A stretch of DNA of 64,000 nucleotides, taken from assembly GCA_963920575.1 (NCBI GenBank), contig OY986973.1:8459607-8523606 (forward strand), given 5' to 3'. Positions 1 to 10,746 of the stretch are shown one piece after another (position 1 is the stretch's first letter; each line of letters begins with the position of its first letter). The notes below the pieces were generated by a model, which saw only the letters and a program-made list of their open reading frames with translations, was not told where the DNA came from and ran no database searches. Both the position numbers and the translations under genes were made by a program. Source of the stretch: Narthecium ossifragum. Lineage: Eukaryota; Streptophyta; Magnoliopsida; Dioscoreales; Nartheciaceae.

Positions 1-117
1 TTGTGGGCGTTGGCGCCCCTTGTTGTAGCCTTGTTTGTGCAGGTAGGCTTAGTTGTTTCTTTTTCCCCGGCTTCAACCTTGAATTTCGGGACGAAATTCT
101 TTTTAAGGTTGTTAGGT
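1..117 (+). pseudogene. 3' tail of a Ty3-type polyprotein and polypurine stretch
   Basis: The segment contains GAATTTCGGGACGAAATTC at 81-99. I recognise this as the usual last codons of plant Ty3/gypsy chromovirus (Tekay/Del-like) polyproteins, just before the polypurine tract and 3' LTR. The upstream reading frame is broken by stops, so the piece is decayed. The LTR starts at 118, so this end shows that the LTR at 118-2508 is the 3' LTR of a plus-strand element whose body lies outside the window. Confidence 0.55.
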
Positions 118-402
118 TGTGAGGGCCCGTCCCTCTAACCTGGCTCGACCGCGTGGGTCGAGAGCCGGTTTCCTGTTGGTTTGGTTCAGCGTCGGGCACG
201 ATCGGACGATCGTGTGGAGGTTTTGGACCCCGGGGGCATTTTGGTAAATATGCCCTCTGGTGGTCGGTTTCACACCCGCGTTCCACACACTGACTTGGAT
301 TGATGTATGTGTTTGATTAGAATCCCTAGGGTGCATCCGATCGGAGGATCGGAGCTCGATCGGGAAAGATCTAATCGGACGGCTGAGATAGATCTGGATT
401 GT

Positions 403-411
403 CTATATAAG
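403..411 (+). promoter_or_regulatory. LTR TATA box
   Basis: CTATATAAG lies about 290 bp into the LTR, followed by a CT-rich leader. The related LTR at 43515-45802 has CTATAAATAC at the same relative place (43764), which supports it as the element's promoter. Transcription would then run through the inverted-repeat array that follows. Confidence 0.5.
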
Positions 412-944
412 CCAAGTCCCTTTCTATCTTTCCTTCTCTCCTTCACCTGTCGTTCTCTCCCTTTCTCTCTCTCTCCTTCGGCTGAGGTAGGGTTTGGAGA
501 TTTGGTCTTCGGAGCTCGGATCTTGACGGCTTGACCAGCGGGACGCGTGGAGGAGCTACCCTACTTGCTCAAGTAGGTGTTTCTACCTCGATCCTTGGAT
601 CGGGTTCTCCTAGGATAGGTTTTATGTACTTTCGCTGTAGGAATACTTGTTAGAATACAATGTAACTCTTTTTGCATGTAGTATGAAGGATTTGAAGTAT
701 TCCTACCCCGCATTTTCCGTATTCTGACGGTTGGTTTCCGTATTATTGTCGTTTTATCGGTTTTTGCCCATTTGGACCTAGATAGGAGCTTTAACCGTCA
801 AAAGCTGGATTTCTTCATTCCATTAGCTTCCCCATTGTTAAATACACTTGCTTGCAAAGTTTCATCTTATTCCAACTTGATTTGATCCTTGAAATCCAAG
901 AAATTGGATTTCCGGCACTGTTCTGAAGAACCGTGCCTAAGGTT

Positions 945-1299
945 CGACGGTCGATCGGTGCACGACCGTCAAGTGTTGTTTTACACTTTCTGGGCCTGGC
1001 GGTCGACCGTCGCATCGACCGTCAGGCTCTGTCGGGATTTTAGCCTCCCACGGTCGATGGGTCAATCGACCGTGGGTTCTCTCTCTTTTTCATCCCGCCT
1101 CACGGTCGACCGTCGCATCGACCGTCGCATCGTCCGTGAGGCTCTGTCTCATTTTGGGCTCCCCACGGTCGATGGGTGGATCGACCGTCGCCCTTGGTTT
1201 TCTTCGCTTTGGTCTCACGGTCGATCGGCGGATCGACCGCGGTATCGTCCATGGTCTCACGGTCGATCTCCGGATCGACCGTGACATCGTCCGTGACCA
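945..1299. repeat. Array of GGTCGAT/ATCGACC inverted-repeat cassettes
   Basis: Pairs of arms (ACGGTCGAT and ATCGACCGT) stand 4-8 bases apart. The pairs are separated by 40-60 bp T-rich spacers, often containing GGCTCTGTC. The clearest stem is at 1047-1076: two perfect 12-base arms (left arm CCCACGGTCGAT) around a 6-base loop. The array lies downstream of the LTR TATA box, so it should be in the transcript. Long ORFs across it arise because the motif lacks stop codons. Confidence 0.85.
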
Positions 1300-2508
1300 C
1301 TTGGACTTGGTTTTTCTGGTTTTCTTGGATGGATTTGGTTCGTGATTAGTATCTAAACATGTTGGGAAGCATGTAGGTGGATTTCATGAGGTTTTCAAGG
1401 GTTTTCCATTGAGATTATGATTGATCGCATGTTGATCTCCTTTGAGTAAATTAATGTTGTGGTTCGCTTTTAAATACATGTTTAGATATGGTTAATTGCT
1501 AAATGGTGTGCTTAGCCATTAGCTAGCTAAGAGTGCTAGCTAATGAGAAATTGTGGAACCTTAGCCTCTTGCCGGCGAGTGCCGAGGGCTATTGTATATC
1601 TGTTGAACGTATAACTGATGATGTGGCATGTAGAGACATCTAGGATAGATGTTTGCCTAGGCTCATGCATTGTGTGCATTAGAAGCATTTGAGGTTAGGC
1701 GGGCGATGGTTTGGGTCGCCGATCCGAGGCTCTCGGGTAGCTCGGATCTAGCCTTAGGGCCGTGACTGGGTAGTCAGGAATAGGGTGTGATCTTGGATCA
1801 TCTGAATCTCTTGTGATTGAGGATTACGATAGTTGACTTGAATCAGTGATTGAGGTTTAGAGGTCGTGTTGTCTTCCAAGGCCAAGTGCTAATGATGGTT
1901 GTCGACGTCCCTGACATGGTCCCCAGGCAGTGGTTTCCTGCTGGGTAATGGTGATCCTACTGGTTCTGGTCCCTTTCCTCCCAGCGTGTTGGTTGATGTT
2001 CCCAGCGTGGTCGTTTGAGAAGAGTAGGATCCCGTGGGGAGTTGACAGGGGTTAAGGGACCCCGTGGCATCCGTTAGACTTGAGCTGGGAGACAACACTG
2101 TTGTTGTTTTCCTCCTTTCAGTGTGTCGTAGAGTAGAACCCTACTGAGCTTATCGCTCACTCCTACCCGGGCTGCGTTTGCAGGTGCAGGCGGCAGTTCT
2201 TCTTCAGTGGAGCCGGCAGGATCGGACTTGGGCGGCGCGAGTACATCCAGAGGCGCTTGAGGTTGCTGGTGGATTATCTGTTGTACATTTTGGATATTTA
2301 TGTATATATGTCTTTACCTTGGGAGTATTAGAATGAAATTTTGTAACTGTACAACTTGATGTTATATGAATTGAATCAGCTTCACCTCTGGAATACAATT
2401 GTTTAAATTATCCGTCTTTTCCGCTTTGTATCGCGCCGATTGAAGATGAATAGTGATAGGAACCCTCACGCCCTGTCCTGGATGGGTTTCCTGGGTCGGG
2501 GTGTGACA

Positions 2509-4092
2509 GTATCACATCGGCTCTGGGCGCTCCCCAATCTCGAACCATGCAGGGAATCACACGGGTCCTAGGCGCTCTTCAAACGTAAAAAGAGTAACCA
2601 TGGATTTCAGAACACCTTGAGTGCATCCCTAACTCAACAGCAGATAAGTAAAGCACACCCACACTTTAAGCATGGCAAGGGAGAACGACACGATCTCTAA
2701 ACCTCAAGCAATACAATCTATTAAACAATTGGGACATCAATCTCGCCCTAAGATTGCTACCCAACCTCAGTCCTAAGGCTAGATCCGAGCTATCACGGAT
2801 CGGCGACCAACCTACTGCCCACGCCTAACCTGGAATGCATCTAATGCAGTCAAAATGCATGCACCTATTCTCGCATCTAACCTAGATATCACTATATGTC
2901 AAATCAACAAAAAAAAGGTACAGTTATTCTATGCATTACCGGGAGTCATGACTCTCCCCGTTAACCACAAAGTGGTAAACAATTAATAAAACGATAACAA
3001 TTACCATACATCATGCTTAACATAAATCATATTGAAATCGATTAACACCCAGCAACACAATCCAAATCGCGAATCATAGCATATGTTGAAGATAAAACCA
3101 TCAAAATTTCGATTAAAACATCACACTATCCTAGGTCTAACATTAGGAAGGACATAAAAGAAGACCGAGTTGAATTGAAGTCAAAACCATTGAAAACGAA
3201 ACCAAATTCAGCTCATTGTACAAAGGAGATCGATCTTCATGCCTTAGAAGATTGATCTTCTCTATACATGCCCTTTGCCAAGGAAGAGATCGATCTTCAC
3301 CTCCAATGAAGATCAATCTTCCTCGAGCCAGCATAGCACCGCCTTAGCCACGCAAGAGATCGATCTTCATACCCATGAAGATTGATCCTTCACGGGCTAA
3401 GCATGAGGCCACAAGGGAGATCGATCTTCTTCGCAAGAAGATCGATCCTTCTTGTGCACCGCTGGAAACCCACCGGAGAAAACGCCAGAAAACGAACAAA
3501 ATACACAACCAAACTTCACAAAACTCAGGGATCTGAAAGAGGAATACTAAGGGAGTTCAGAAACACCAAGAAATCATAAAACCATCAGCTAAACACAAAG
3601 ATCTAAGCTAAAGAGAGCAAATCAAACCCTAAACTGCCAAATCATAAGATTGGGTAGAGATCCCTACCTAAAACAAGCTGATACCTCCAAATCCAGCTCA
3701 ACAAGCTTCGGATCGTCCAAACGATCCTCCCCAAGCCGCCGGATTTGATCTCCTTCCAAGACTTCCAAAAGAAGTCCAAAGGAAAAAAGATAAGTCCTAC
3801 TTATAGGACCAGCCATGGCCAGAGAGATCGATCTTCACCTACCATAAAGATCGATCTTCCGCATGACAAGGCGAAGACTTTCCATGCACAAGGAGGTCGA
3901 TCTTCTATCCCTAAAAGATTGATATTCTCATACTGAAAAGTGGTAAATGGGCAAACACTCATGCCCAAACCCAGATATTTCGACTTCTAATCAAGCAAGA
4001 ACATCATTCCAAGGTCGTGTGTGCACAACGCGAGTGTGAAATGACCCTCGACGCACCCGGTCAAGCCAGTTTGGAGGAATAGGTCCTCACAT
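2509..4092 (-). mobile_element. Truncated LTR, TGTGAGG family, minus orientation
   Basis: On the minus strand this LTR begins at 4092 with TGTGAGGACC and runs leftward. Sequence around 2740-2850 is the reverse complement of the conserved block at 1680-1800 in the first LTR (the GATCCGAG/AGCTCGGATC region and the CTAGCCTTAGG stretch). Its distal end is missing and abuts the plus-strand LTR at 2508/2509. Either the plus-strand element inserted into it or a deletion joined them. It carries its own array of GATCGATC motifs (3224-3925). A minus-strand TATAAG lies near 3800. Confidence 0.6.
3224..3925. repeat. GAGATCGATCTTC cassette arrays
   Basis: About seven paired motifs built on AGATCGATCTTC, itself nearly palindromic, and GAAGATTGATCTTC lie at 3224-3450 and again at 3820-3925. 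Pair members are about 10-15 bases apart and pairs are 40-60 bp apart. The layout matches the arrays of other LTRs here, but the word is different. A 370-bp stretch without the motif separates the two blocks. Confidence 0.75.
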
Positions 4093-5037
4093 GTATGTTG
4101 CATACCCGTGTCAAAAATTTATAAATCCCTAGCACCTATATCGCATACCTCAAGACTAAACAAGTGAAGCATTACAAAAAATTAGAAATATTAAATCATA
4201 AAATGCAAGAGGTATAGAGGATAGAGGTAACCAAAAGTTAGCGATTAAACATATCCTCCAAATTGATCTCATCACCATATCCTGCCAATGAAACAAGTAC
4301 CTTTCCAAAAGATCAAGTGGCATATCATGAAATTTAGCAACAAAAGCCCAAAAGGTACTAAAAACATATAAAATTTTGGCAGACTCTCCTTTGTATGTTA
4401 TGGTATATCGAACCTATACAAGCATTCACCACAAAGAAAATATAACATGTACAAGAAAGCATTAAAGGAGATCAAACAAACTAGCAGCACATCAAATCAT
4501 TCATGCAGAGCACAAACTAGTTGTCATCCGCGGTACTATCCTTCCCATCCACAGTCTGCAATCCACGACGTGATTAAATTCAAAATTTGTGGAGATAGAG
4601 AGAATTAAACACTCATGCAAGCTCTGGGATACCTGGATGGCCCGGGGTGCTTGTTCTATCCCTGATAAAAAATCTAGACTGTCCAATCAAAAATTTGAGC
4701 TTTTGTAGCACCTGGATCACGATCAGCAGTAATCGGACGGTTGAGAACTCGTTGGCGGTGGAACAACGACAAGACATCGTTACCAGAGGACCGGGATGGG
4801 GGAGGAGAGATCGTGGAAGCCTTGGAAACTCTCCTGTGAGGTCTGATAGAAGGATAGGTGCCTAAAGGTGGTGGAACGGCAGTGGTCAGCGTGGTGGAGT
4901 TCATCGGAATTGGATTCCGACGATCAAAGCGGCAATCAAAGCCGGGAAGGGTCAGAGAGGGATCGTGGCGGCTGGAAGAAGCTTTGGAGGTGTTTCAAGG
5001 AGGTGGGAGCCCATGGATGAGGAGATCGGGGTGGCGG
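4093..5037. other. Unassigned sequence left of a solo LTR
   Basis: I recognise no coding region. The AT-rich part to about 4640 may be old retrotransposon or host spacer. From about 4700 it turns GC-rich and GGT/GGA-rich, and it continues on the far side of the solo LTR (6867 onward), since the 5-bp duplication GGCGG marks one interrupted sequence. The ORFs here are short and unconvincing. Confidence 0.4.
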
Positions 5038-6866
5038 TGTCACACCCGACCCAGAAAACCCATCTGGACCGGGACGTGAGGAGACGTACTACTATTTACT
5101 TCCAATCTGGCGTGATACATTACAAATTTCATAGTTAATTTAAACAAAATTAATTTAAAGGCAAAACAGTAATCTAATGATTTACTATTGCATGATACAA
5201 AAATCAAAAGTACAATTGTTCCTCAATTATGCAATAGATACAACAAATTCCTCAAATAGGGAAATTATACCTTTAATACAATCCTCAAATTATAAATGTT
5301 CGATAAAAATTTGTAAAAGTACAACTGGGCCCTCAGGATCCTCAAGCACCTCCTGAAGTTGACGCGCCACCAAAGGTCTTTTCAACTTGAGCTACAGTAG
5401 AAGGGCTAGCGCTTGCACCTGCACACACAGTCCGGGTAGGAGTGAGCAACAAAGCTCAGTAGGGTTCCACTTTACGTCACACTGAAAGGAAAGGGAATTA
5501 CAAAGTCCAAGGTTCCATCTCATCTCTAGGGGAAACTCGCGTTATGTCTGCCGCCTACCCCAGGGTACGCTCTATGTGACCTTCACTGTCAACAGTCACC
5601 CCTCTCCACAACCAAGCGCTCCAGCGCTGAAACAACATAGCGTAGGACATAGGGTGGTACGTAACTTCGCCTAACACTGAAATTGAGACTGAGTCTGGAA
5701 CCCTAGGATGACCTCTACACCTCAATCAGAGTAATTGTAGCCAACTAGACATCAACCTGGAGAATAAAAGATTTCAAGATAATACAATCACGCCCTAAAC
5801 TTTACTACCTAGCCTCGGTCCTACGGCTAGATTCGAGCTGCTCGAGCCCTAAGATCGGCGATCAACCCATCACCCACGCCTAGCCTAGAATGCCTCTAAT
5901 GCAATCAAATGCATGAATGCTCACACACATATAAATAAGAATGCATGCATGAAATAATATGGCACAACAATATAAAGGGCTAGGCATGGCATACAACTTG
6001 CCAAAGGGGTAAATATAGCAAGGGTCTAAACAAAGCAAAAATAGGCGCAACATGCCTACAAACCTCCACGAGGCTAAGCAAACAATTAAGGACTTAAAGC
6101 AATCGAATTTTTGGCATTACGATGGCATGCACTAGCCGTCAACCAAAATTCTACAACGGGGCACACTCCCGACCAAACCAAATACAATAACAATGAGCAA
6201 ACAATCTACATAAAAACTAGAGCACACCTTCGGCCCATTTATTTTACACATCCCAAGGGGCATGACTCCCTTGGTTCAACCACGAACCGCACATAGGGCC
6301 TAGATATACATTATATATATATATAACATGATTAAAAAATGAATTTATCGAATTTACGCAAATGGAGCTAATAACTTCAATTAGGCATAACTTTCAATCT
6401 ACACAACCAATTGACATGAAATTTAATATGCCACATGTCCGAAAATTAGTTTAAACATGGAAAAGAAATTAGATGAAAACCTATAATTTTGATTTGAAAT
6501 CAGATTTGATAAAAGGATCATAATTACTTCGAAAAATCCTTGGATTAAAGCCAAAACCTCCAAGAGCCGACCGATCGCACCTGAGCTGAAAGCTGTCCTA
6601 AAGACAAGCTTTCGCACCCGAGCTTGGATCTTCCAATCCCAAACTCGCCTAGGGTTCTAACAAGCACATTCATCATTCATGGAGTCGTGTGTGCACTACG
6701 CGGGTGTTAAATCGACCGACAATGCGCAATTTACCAAATTGCCCTTGGGGTCCAAAAATAGCGATGTGATCAACCGATCGCAAACCAAGGCCAACGAAGC
6801 CAAACGAACAAAACCATACTCTCAACCAAACACGGTCGGACCGGGTTGAAGGTACGGGACCTCACA
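5038..6866 (-). mobile_element. Solo LTR, TGTGAGG family, TSD GGCGG
   Basis: The element reads TGTCACACCC on the left to GACCTCACA on the right on the plus strand. On the minus strand that is TGTGAGGTCC...GGGTGTGACA, matching the family ends. Perfect 5-bp target-site copies GGCGG lie at 5033-5037 and 6867-6871. No internal region is present, so this is a solo LTR of 1,829 bp left by LTR-LTR recombination. Its right part (from 6271) is repeated at 23261-24606. The unit-A copy lacks 732 bp that are present in unit B. Confidence 0.85.
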
Positions 6867-7330
6867 GGCGGCGACGGAGGTAGGTTTGGGGAGTGGTCGT
6901 CGGCGATGGAATAAGGGGAGTTGAGACCAGTGGATGGTGTAGGAAGATCTGGATGAAGTCAGGGATGAATTTGGTGGGTTTCGTAGGAGGTTTGGTAATG
7001 AGGGTTGGCCCGGAGGAGGGGGGGGGGGGGGTGGGATGGCTGGTGGCGGCTTGGGGACGAGCTGCCACAAGCCAATCCGAATCGGGATGATGACGTTTGG
7101 GTTCATAGTCGAGCTTGGGTGAGCCACGATCGAGCCGTGAACAGGCAAGGGTGTGGACGAGAGAGAAAATCAAGAAAAATGGGGGAAAATCAGAAAATAA
7201 ATGGGGAAAAATCAGGAAAAACCTGGGAGAGGGAAGGCCCGGGTAAAACATGGGCTCGGTGGCTTGGCGGAAGGTGGGTTTTTTTTTTACTTTAGAGCCT
7301 AATCTAAAGGAGAGGATAGAGCCTAAACTA
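6867..7330. other. GC-rich non-coding block with poly-G run
   Basis: This continues the GC-rich sequence interrupted by the solo LTR. A run of 14 G lies at 7018-7031; the unit-B copy has 20 G at 24757-24776. Overlapping ORFs on both strands have low-complexity proline, glycine or arginine content and share no domain I know. It may be a transposon leader. Function unknown. Confidence 0.5.
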
Positions 7331-8944
7331 AGAAGAGGTCCTGACTAAAGATAGAGTACTGGATTGCCTCCCATCAAGCGCGTAATTTTACATTTTTCAC
7401 TAGACGCTCCCAAAACAAGATTTAGGAAGCCGAAGATTCCATATGAAGAAATACATGGCCCGAAGAATAGTGAAGATATGCGGACATGCTTCATCTAGGA
7501 AGAAAAGAACGTTCTTAGCAAACAAAGTGTGCACAGGGCGAGAATGTTTGAAACGATCTTTGATCATTCACATAATCATTATATGAATCCACCATACAAG
7601 CTAGTTGTCCGATTTGTGTCTCTAAATTCTTAATTAATTGTGTATGAGAATTAACGTCGCTTCTCGTCAAAATCATTTCACTTTTAAGCTCAATCATATT
7701 AGCATTCATGTTAGCAAGTGTACTCATGATTGTGTTTAAAGTCGGGTCAGAGGGTGCTTGTGGATGATATTGCTGTTGAAAACTAGGTTTAAAATTTTAG
7801 GCCGATTTTTCTATAATCCATGGCCGAACGTTAGGAGGTCGATAGCCTTCGAATTACCAACTAGGGTATGTATGGTCTTTAAAATCCGGATTATAAGAGT
7901 AGGAATATAAATTGTAGGCCGGCTCTAAGAAACCATGTGTATCATTAGTGTAAGCAGGTGCATATGTCGATGGCGTGTAATAATCCCACAATGTATCACC
8001 CGGTGGCATATAATATTCGGCCATATATGCAAGATCACACAAACAAGGACCACACCAAAGATAAGAAATACAAATAGTGTGCTGGTCCAAGAGACGATTG
8101 TCGCATATTCGAGCGTTGGAGCGACTTGCAGAAGCATCTCGGACAGCTGGCTATAATAATTCGGAGTTTAGAACAAACTTACCTGACTGCTCAATGCTGA
8201 CCGATCGGTTTAGGGACCGACCGATCGCTCCATGCGGCGGGTTGCAGGTCCAAGTCCAAGAAAATTCAATTCAACAGCTGTTAAAATAAAAAAATATTGT
8301 CAAAAAAATCCTAAAAAAAGAAAAATTGAGAAAGGTGAAAATAAGAAAGATAAAAACCTAACTAAGCAAAGAAAAAGAGTCAATAGAAAATCAATCAAAC
8401 TACCAAAATTAATCTCCGGCGATGGCACGAAAAATTGATGTGTTGTGAACATGTTGTTAAAATATCACAAACTCAATCAAATATTAAATTTATAATCCTT
8501 ATTCATTCACTACACTACTGGGTAAAATAGCCGTGAAGTTTAGAATCAATCTACAGGGAAAACGATGATAGAGATAATATCAATTCTCAAAACTCTTGAT
8601 CTAAGCAAAAGAATCAAAGATAGATTTTAATTATCTAAACTAAATAAGAAAAAAAAAATAAAGGATTGATTGATTTGAATCAATGAAGTAGTCACTTAGG
8701 AATTACTCAATCCGCCTTACTTTCCTTATTAGTTTTCTCTAGTTATCATCATGTTCGTTTCTTTCAACATTATGTACCATATGACTACAAGCTTGCATGA
8801 ATCTTTAAAAGAAATATAATATTTTCAATAATATAACCTATCTTTACTTGACATTGATTGTCTTCTGTTCTATGATTATTTTAATTTATAAGGTTAACAA
8901 AGCTTGATTAAGGGGCTAAAATATACATAATATATGACTTATCA
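7331..8944 (-). mobile_element. Deleted Ty3 (Athila/Tat-like) element, unit A
   Basis: On the minus strand an LTR runs from 8944 to 8436 (TGATAAGTC...ACACATCA, 509 bp). It is followed by a degraded primer-binding site at 8413-8434, a decayed match to the tRNA-Asp site seen intact at 59408. Downstream are remnants of a gag C-terminal half (8090-7854 and 7727-7515). The gag N-terminus, protease and polymerase are gone. A gag-like feature is the run NLETQIGQLA, comparable to the coiled segment after the zinc knuckle in the element at 57807. A GACCGATCGG motif pair lies at 8199-8235. The unit-B counterpart is 25091-27198. Confidence 0.65.
7515..8090 (-). pseudogene. gag C-terminal remnant of the deleted Ty3 element
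   Basis: Two open stretches, 7854-8090 and 7515-7727, lie in order on the minus strand. The first is Tyr/Pro-rich and ends with a YNP...W segment like the gag tail of the element at 59542-60783. The second has a LETQIGQLA coiled stretch typical of the region between gag and protease. Stops separate them and the 5' part of gag is missing. Unit B keeps the same pieces (25577-25813 and 25238-25450), so the decay predates the duplication. Confidence 0.55.
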
Positions 8945-9004
8945 GTACATCCGACGCTCTTTCAATTTGCGAGATGATCCTGTGGTTAAAGAGTTCAGGA
9001 TCCT

Positions 9005-9060
9005 CACGGAGTTTTCTGTGGTCAGGAGTTCTCTGTGGTCACGGAGTTTTCTGTGGTCAG
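9005..9060. repeat. Short direct repeat in the lipase 3' flank
   Basis: A 21-base unit beginning CACGGAGTTTTCTGTGG occurs at 9005-9025 and 9040-9060, period 35. A shorter related unit lies between. It sits about 170-220 bp past the lipase stop codon and is identical in unit B. Confidence 0.7.
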
Positions 9061-9119
9061 TTTTGTTGATTAGTCTGGGAGTTCGTAGTCCAGGATGAGT
9101 TGCCCTGTAGCTCTTTGGT

Positions 9120-9125
9120 TTTATT
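9120..9125 (-). promoter_or_regulatory. Putative polyadenylation signal of lipase copy A
   Basis: The minus strand reads AATAAA about 100 nt beyond the stop codon at 9226, a normal distance for a plant 3' UTR. The same hexamer is at 27374-27379 for copy B. Confidence 0.5.
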
Positions 9126-9225
9126 TGCTAAAAACAAATGAGGCTTTATCAAACAGTATGCAGCTAATTAATTGCAAGATATACAACATCCAAGATGAAC
9201 ACTAAGATCAATTGGGTTGGGGATC

Positions 9226-10746
9226 TTAGCTAAAATTCTGTACAGGAACATTTCGATACGGTGAAGGGATGTCCTCTGCCTCCCTCTTCGGCTGCACCCA
9301 CCGGCCGTAGGCGTTGCACACCATCCCCTTGTTCGCCTGCTGATTCCAACACTCCGGAACGGTCAGCTCTTTCTTCAGCATACCACAAGCCTTGTTTACC
9401 AGGGCCACATCTCGCCGGGCACTTCGCCGAAACCCCGCGTCATTACTCTGGTAACCATCAACCAGATGCATGTAAGTCTCAAGACTATGGAACCCCGCCA
9501 GATCAATGCCTTGCTTTAAGAACGGCGACGACCTCACATCGAGGCCCAGCTCGATCCCGACGTGTTTGTAGACCCAGTCGAGCTCCCCAGTGATGCTCTC
9601 CAGCTTCTTGATCCCTTCGTTGAACAAAAGCCCGGGCATCTTCGGCACGACGTCCTGTTTCACGACGACGCGCAGGGTCTTCACCTCCAGTTCTTCCAAC
9701 CGGTGGCCGAAAGCCTCGTTGCCGACTCTCGGCGCTCCGAAGGATATGACGCTCACCGGAAGGTTGGGTATAGTCGAGGCAGCTTCGTAGGCGTTCAACA
9801 GAGCCAGCGCGCCGCCGAGGCTGTGGCCGGTGATGGTTAGGCTGACCTCTTCACCCTTCTCTCTGTAATAATTAACTAGCCTTCTTATCTCCTCCATGAC
9901 TTGCTCCGAAGCGCTCGACTTGTTGTACCTCGTCGACTCGCTCTTAGACGTATAGATGCTAAGGAAACCATGCTCGACTCTGGCGTCGCCATGGCCTTCG
10001 CCGAGCGGTTCGAGCTTCCCCTGCACGTCCTCGAACCATTCGGCAGGTGCCACAGTGCCGCGCCACGCGACGACTATGTCTCGGCAGCCAATCCGGCGAG
10101 TTTCCACATCGTCGCTCACGGCGACGTAGCCCATCCAGTTGGAATCCTTGCTCCAGGTGTCGGCGTGGAAGGATCGCTCCATCCACCTGGGGAGCTCGAC
10201 GTGCGACATGGCGTAGACGTACTTGGTCACGTTATAGTGGTGGCGCGACAGGCCGAGCTTTTCGAAGAGGCGGGGGCGGCCGTAGAGGCAGCTGCCGCAG
10301 AACTCGGAGAAGGGGTTGAAGTCGAAGGCATCGTAAGTAGCCTGAGCGAATTCGCCGTACTTGATGACCTCCCGACGAAGCCATGGATGAAGGGGACTAA
10401 GAAGCCGAGACCAATCTGCCCGGCCATGGATCTCGTCGTGCAGCGTGGTGATGTCCTCCACAGGAGAGTAGGCAGGGGTCTGCCGGCCGCAGGGCGTTGC
10501 CGCAGAGGCATCGGTCGATGAAGGGTTGGAGGATTTGCCGGAGAGGTTGAGGTGGACGAGATTGGAGAGGATGGGGGGGAGTTTGATACCGGAGTTGGAT
10601 TTGGGTGGCGTTTCTATGGTGGTGGTGGCTGCGGTGGTGGCGGTGGTGGCGGTGGCGGCGAGGTGGCTGGCGTGGGGCCCTAGTAGGGAGCTCTTGATGG
10701 AAGTGGAGGCGAGAGGGAGGTGGCAGATGGTGGAAGAGGCTGCCAT
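9226..10746 (-). CDS. Class I phospholipase A1 (PLA1-I gamma-like), chloroplastic, copy A
   Basis: The 506-residue alpha/beta-hydrolase belongs to the plant DAD1-like class I phospholipase A1 family, closest in my judgement to the I-gamma group. These plastid enzymes release sn-1 fatty acids from phosphatidylcholine and galactolipids, and some feed jasmonate synthesis. The first 50 or so residues are Ser/Thr/Ala-rich, as in a transit peptide. The lipase domain spans about 90-490, with nucleophile elbow GHSLGG (Ser309), probable acid Asp365 in KQDVVPKMPG and His420 in FHSLETYMHLVDGY. It is a single exon, as usual for the family. I chose the ATG at 10746 because a TATA box lies about 95 bp upstream; the frame stays open 60 codons further, across that TATA box, so the longer start is unlikely. 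The coding sequence is GC-rich, unlike its AT-rich surroundings. Copy B (27480-29000) encodes the same protein. It is the only intact host-type gene in the unit. Confidence 0.93.
   Translation of the reverse strand: MAASSTICHLPLASTSIKSSLLGPHASHLAATATTATTAATTTIETPPKSNSGIKLPPILSNLVHLNLSGKSSNPSSTDASAATPCGRQTPAYSPVEDITTLHDEIHGRADWSRLLSPLHPWLRREVIKYGEFAQATYDAFDFNPFSEFCGSCLYGRPRLFEKLGLSRHHYNVTKYVYAMSHVELPRWMERSFHADTWSKDSNWMGYVAVSDDVETRRIGCRDIVVAWRGTVAPAEWFEDVQGKLEPLGEGHGDARVEHGFLSIYTSKSESTRYNKSSASEQVMEEIRRLVNYYREKGEEVSLTITGHSLGGALALLNAYEAASTIPNLPVSVISFGAPRVGNEAFGHRLEELEVKTLRVVVKQDVVPKMPGLLFNEGIKKLESITGELDWVYKHVGIELGLDVRSSPFLKQGIDLAGFHSLETYMHLVDGYQSNDAGFRRSARRDVALVNKACGMLKKELTVPECWNQQANKGMVCNAYGRWVQPKREAEDIPSPYRNVPVQNFS

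Larger units (their letters stand above)
118..2508 (+). mobile_element. 3' LTR of a Ty3-like retrotransposon (TGTGAGG family)
   Basis: The LTR runs from TGTGAGGGCCC to GGGTGTGACA, so it has TG...CA ends and is about 2.39 kb long. Polyprotein tail and polypurine sequence precede it. Related LTRs in this window share the start (TGTGAGG or TGTAAGG), an internal block reading GCCGAGGGCTATT, the block CTCACTCCTACCCGGGCTG, and the TGTGACA end. They lie at 2509-4092, 5038-6866, 17632-19894, 43515-45802 and 54424-56935. A TATA box lies near 403 and an inverted-repeat array at 945-1299. The following bases GTATC would be the right target-site copy; the left one is outside the window. Assignment to the chromovirus side of Ty3 is inference. 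Confidence 0.75.

Noticed and set aside
945..1299. CRISPR-like appearance of the cassette arrays
   Set aside because: The host is a plant nucleus. Units are inverted pairs rather than direct repeats, spacer lengths vary, and spacers are repetitive.
889..1345. ORFs of 65-131 codons on both strands over the TCGACC array
   Set aside because: The repeated word has no stop codon in most frames, so open frames arise on both strands. The peptides are just repeats of VDRR/IDR, with no coding support.
6822..7295. Pro-rich and Gly-rich ORFs over the poly-G block
   Set aside because: Low complexity on both strands, and a G run that differs in length between copies would shift any frame.
9005..9060. 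Transposon footprint or attachment site in the lipase 3' flank
   Set aside because: The direct repeats are short, identical in both units and lack inverted ends. A simple local duplication explains them.
9901..10521. 206-codon ORF antisense to the lipase (and 28155-28775 in copy B)
   Set aside because: It is a frame left open by the GC-rich codon use of the real gene. It has no domain and is exactly overlapped by the conserved lipase core.
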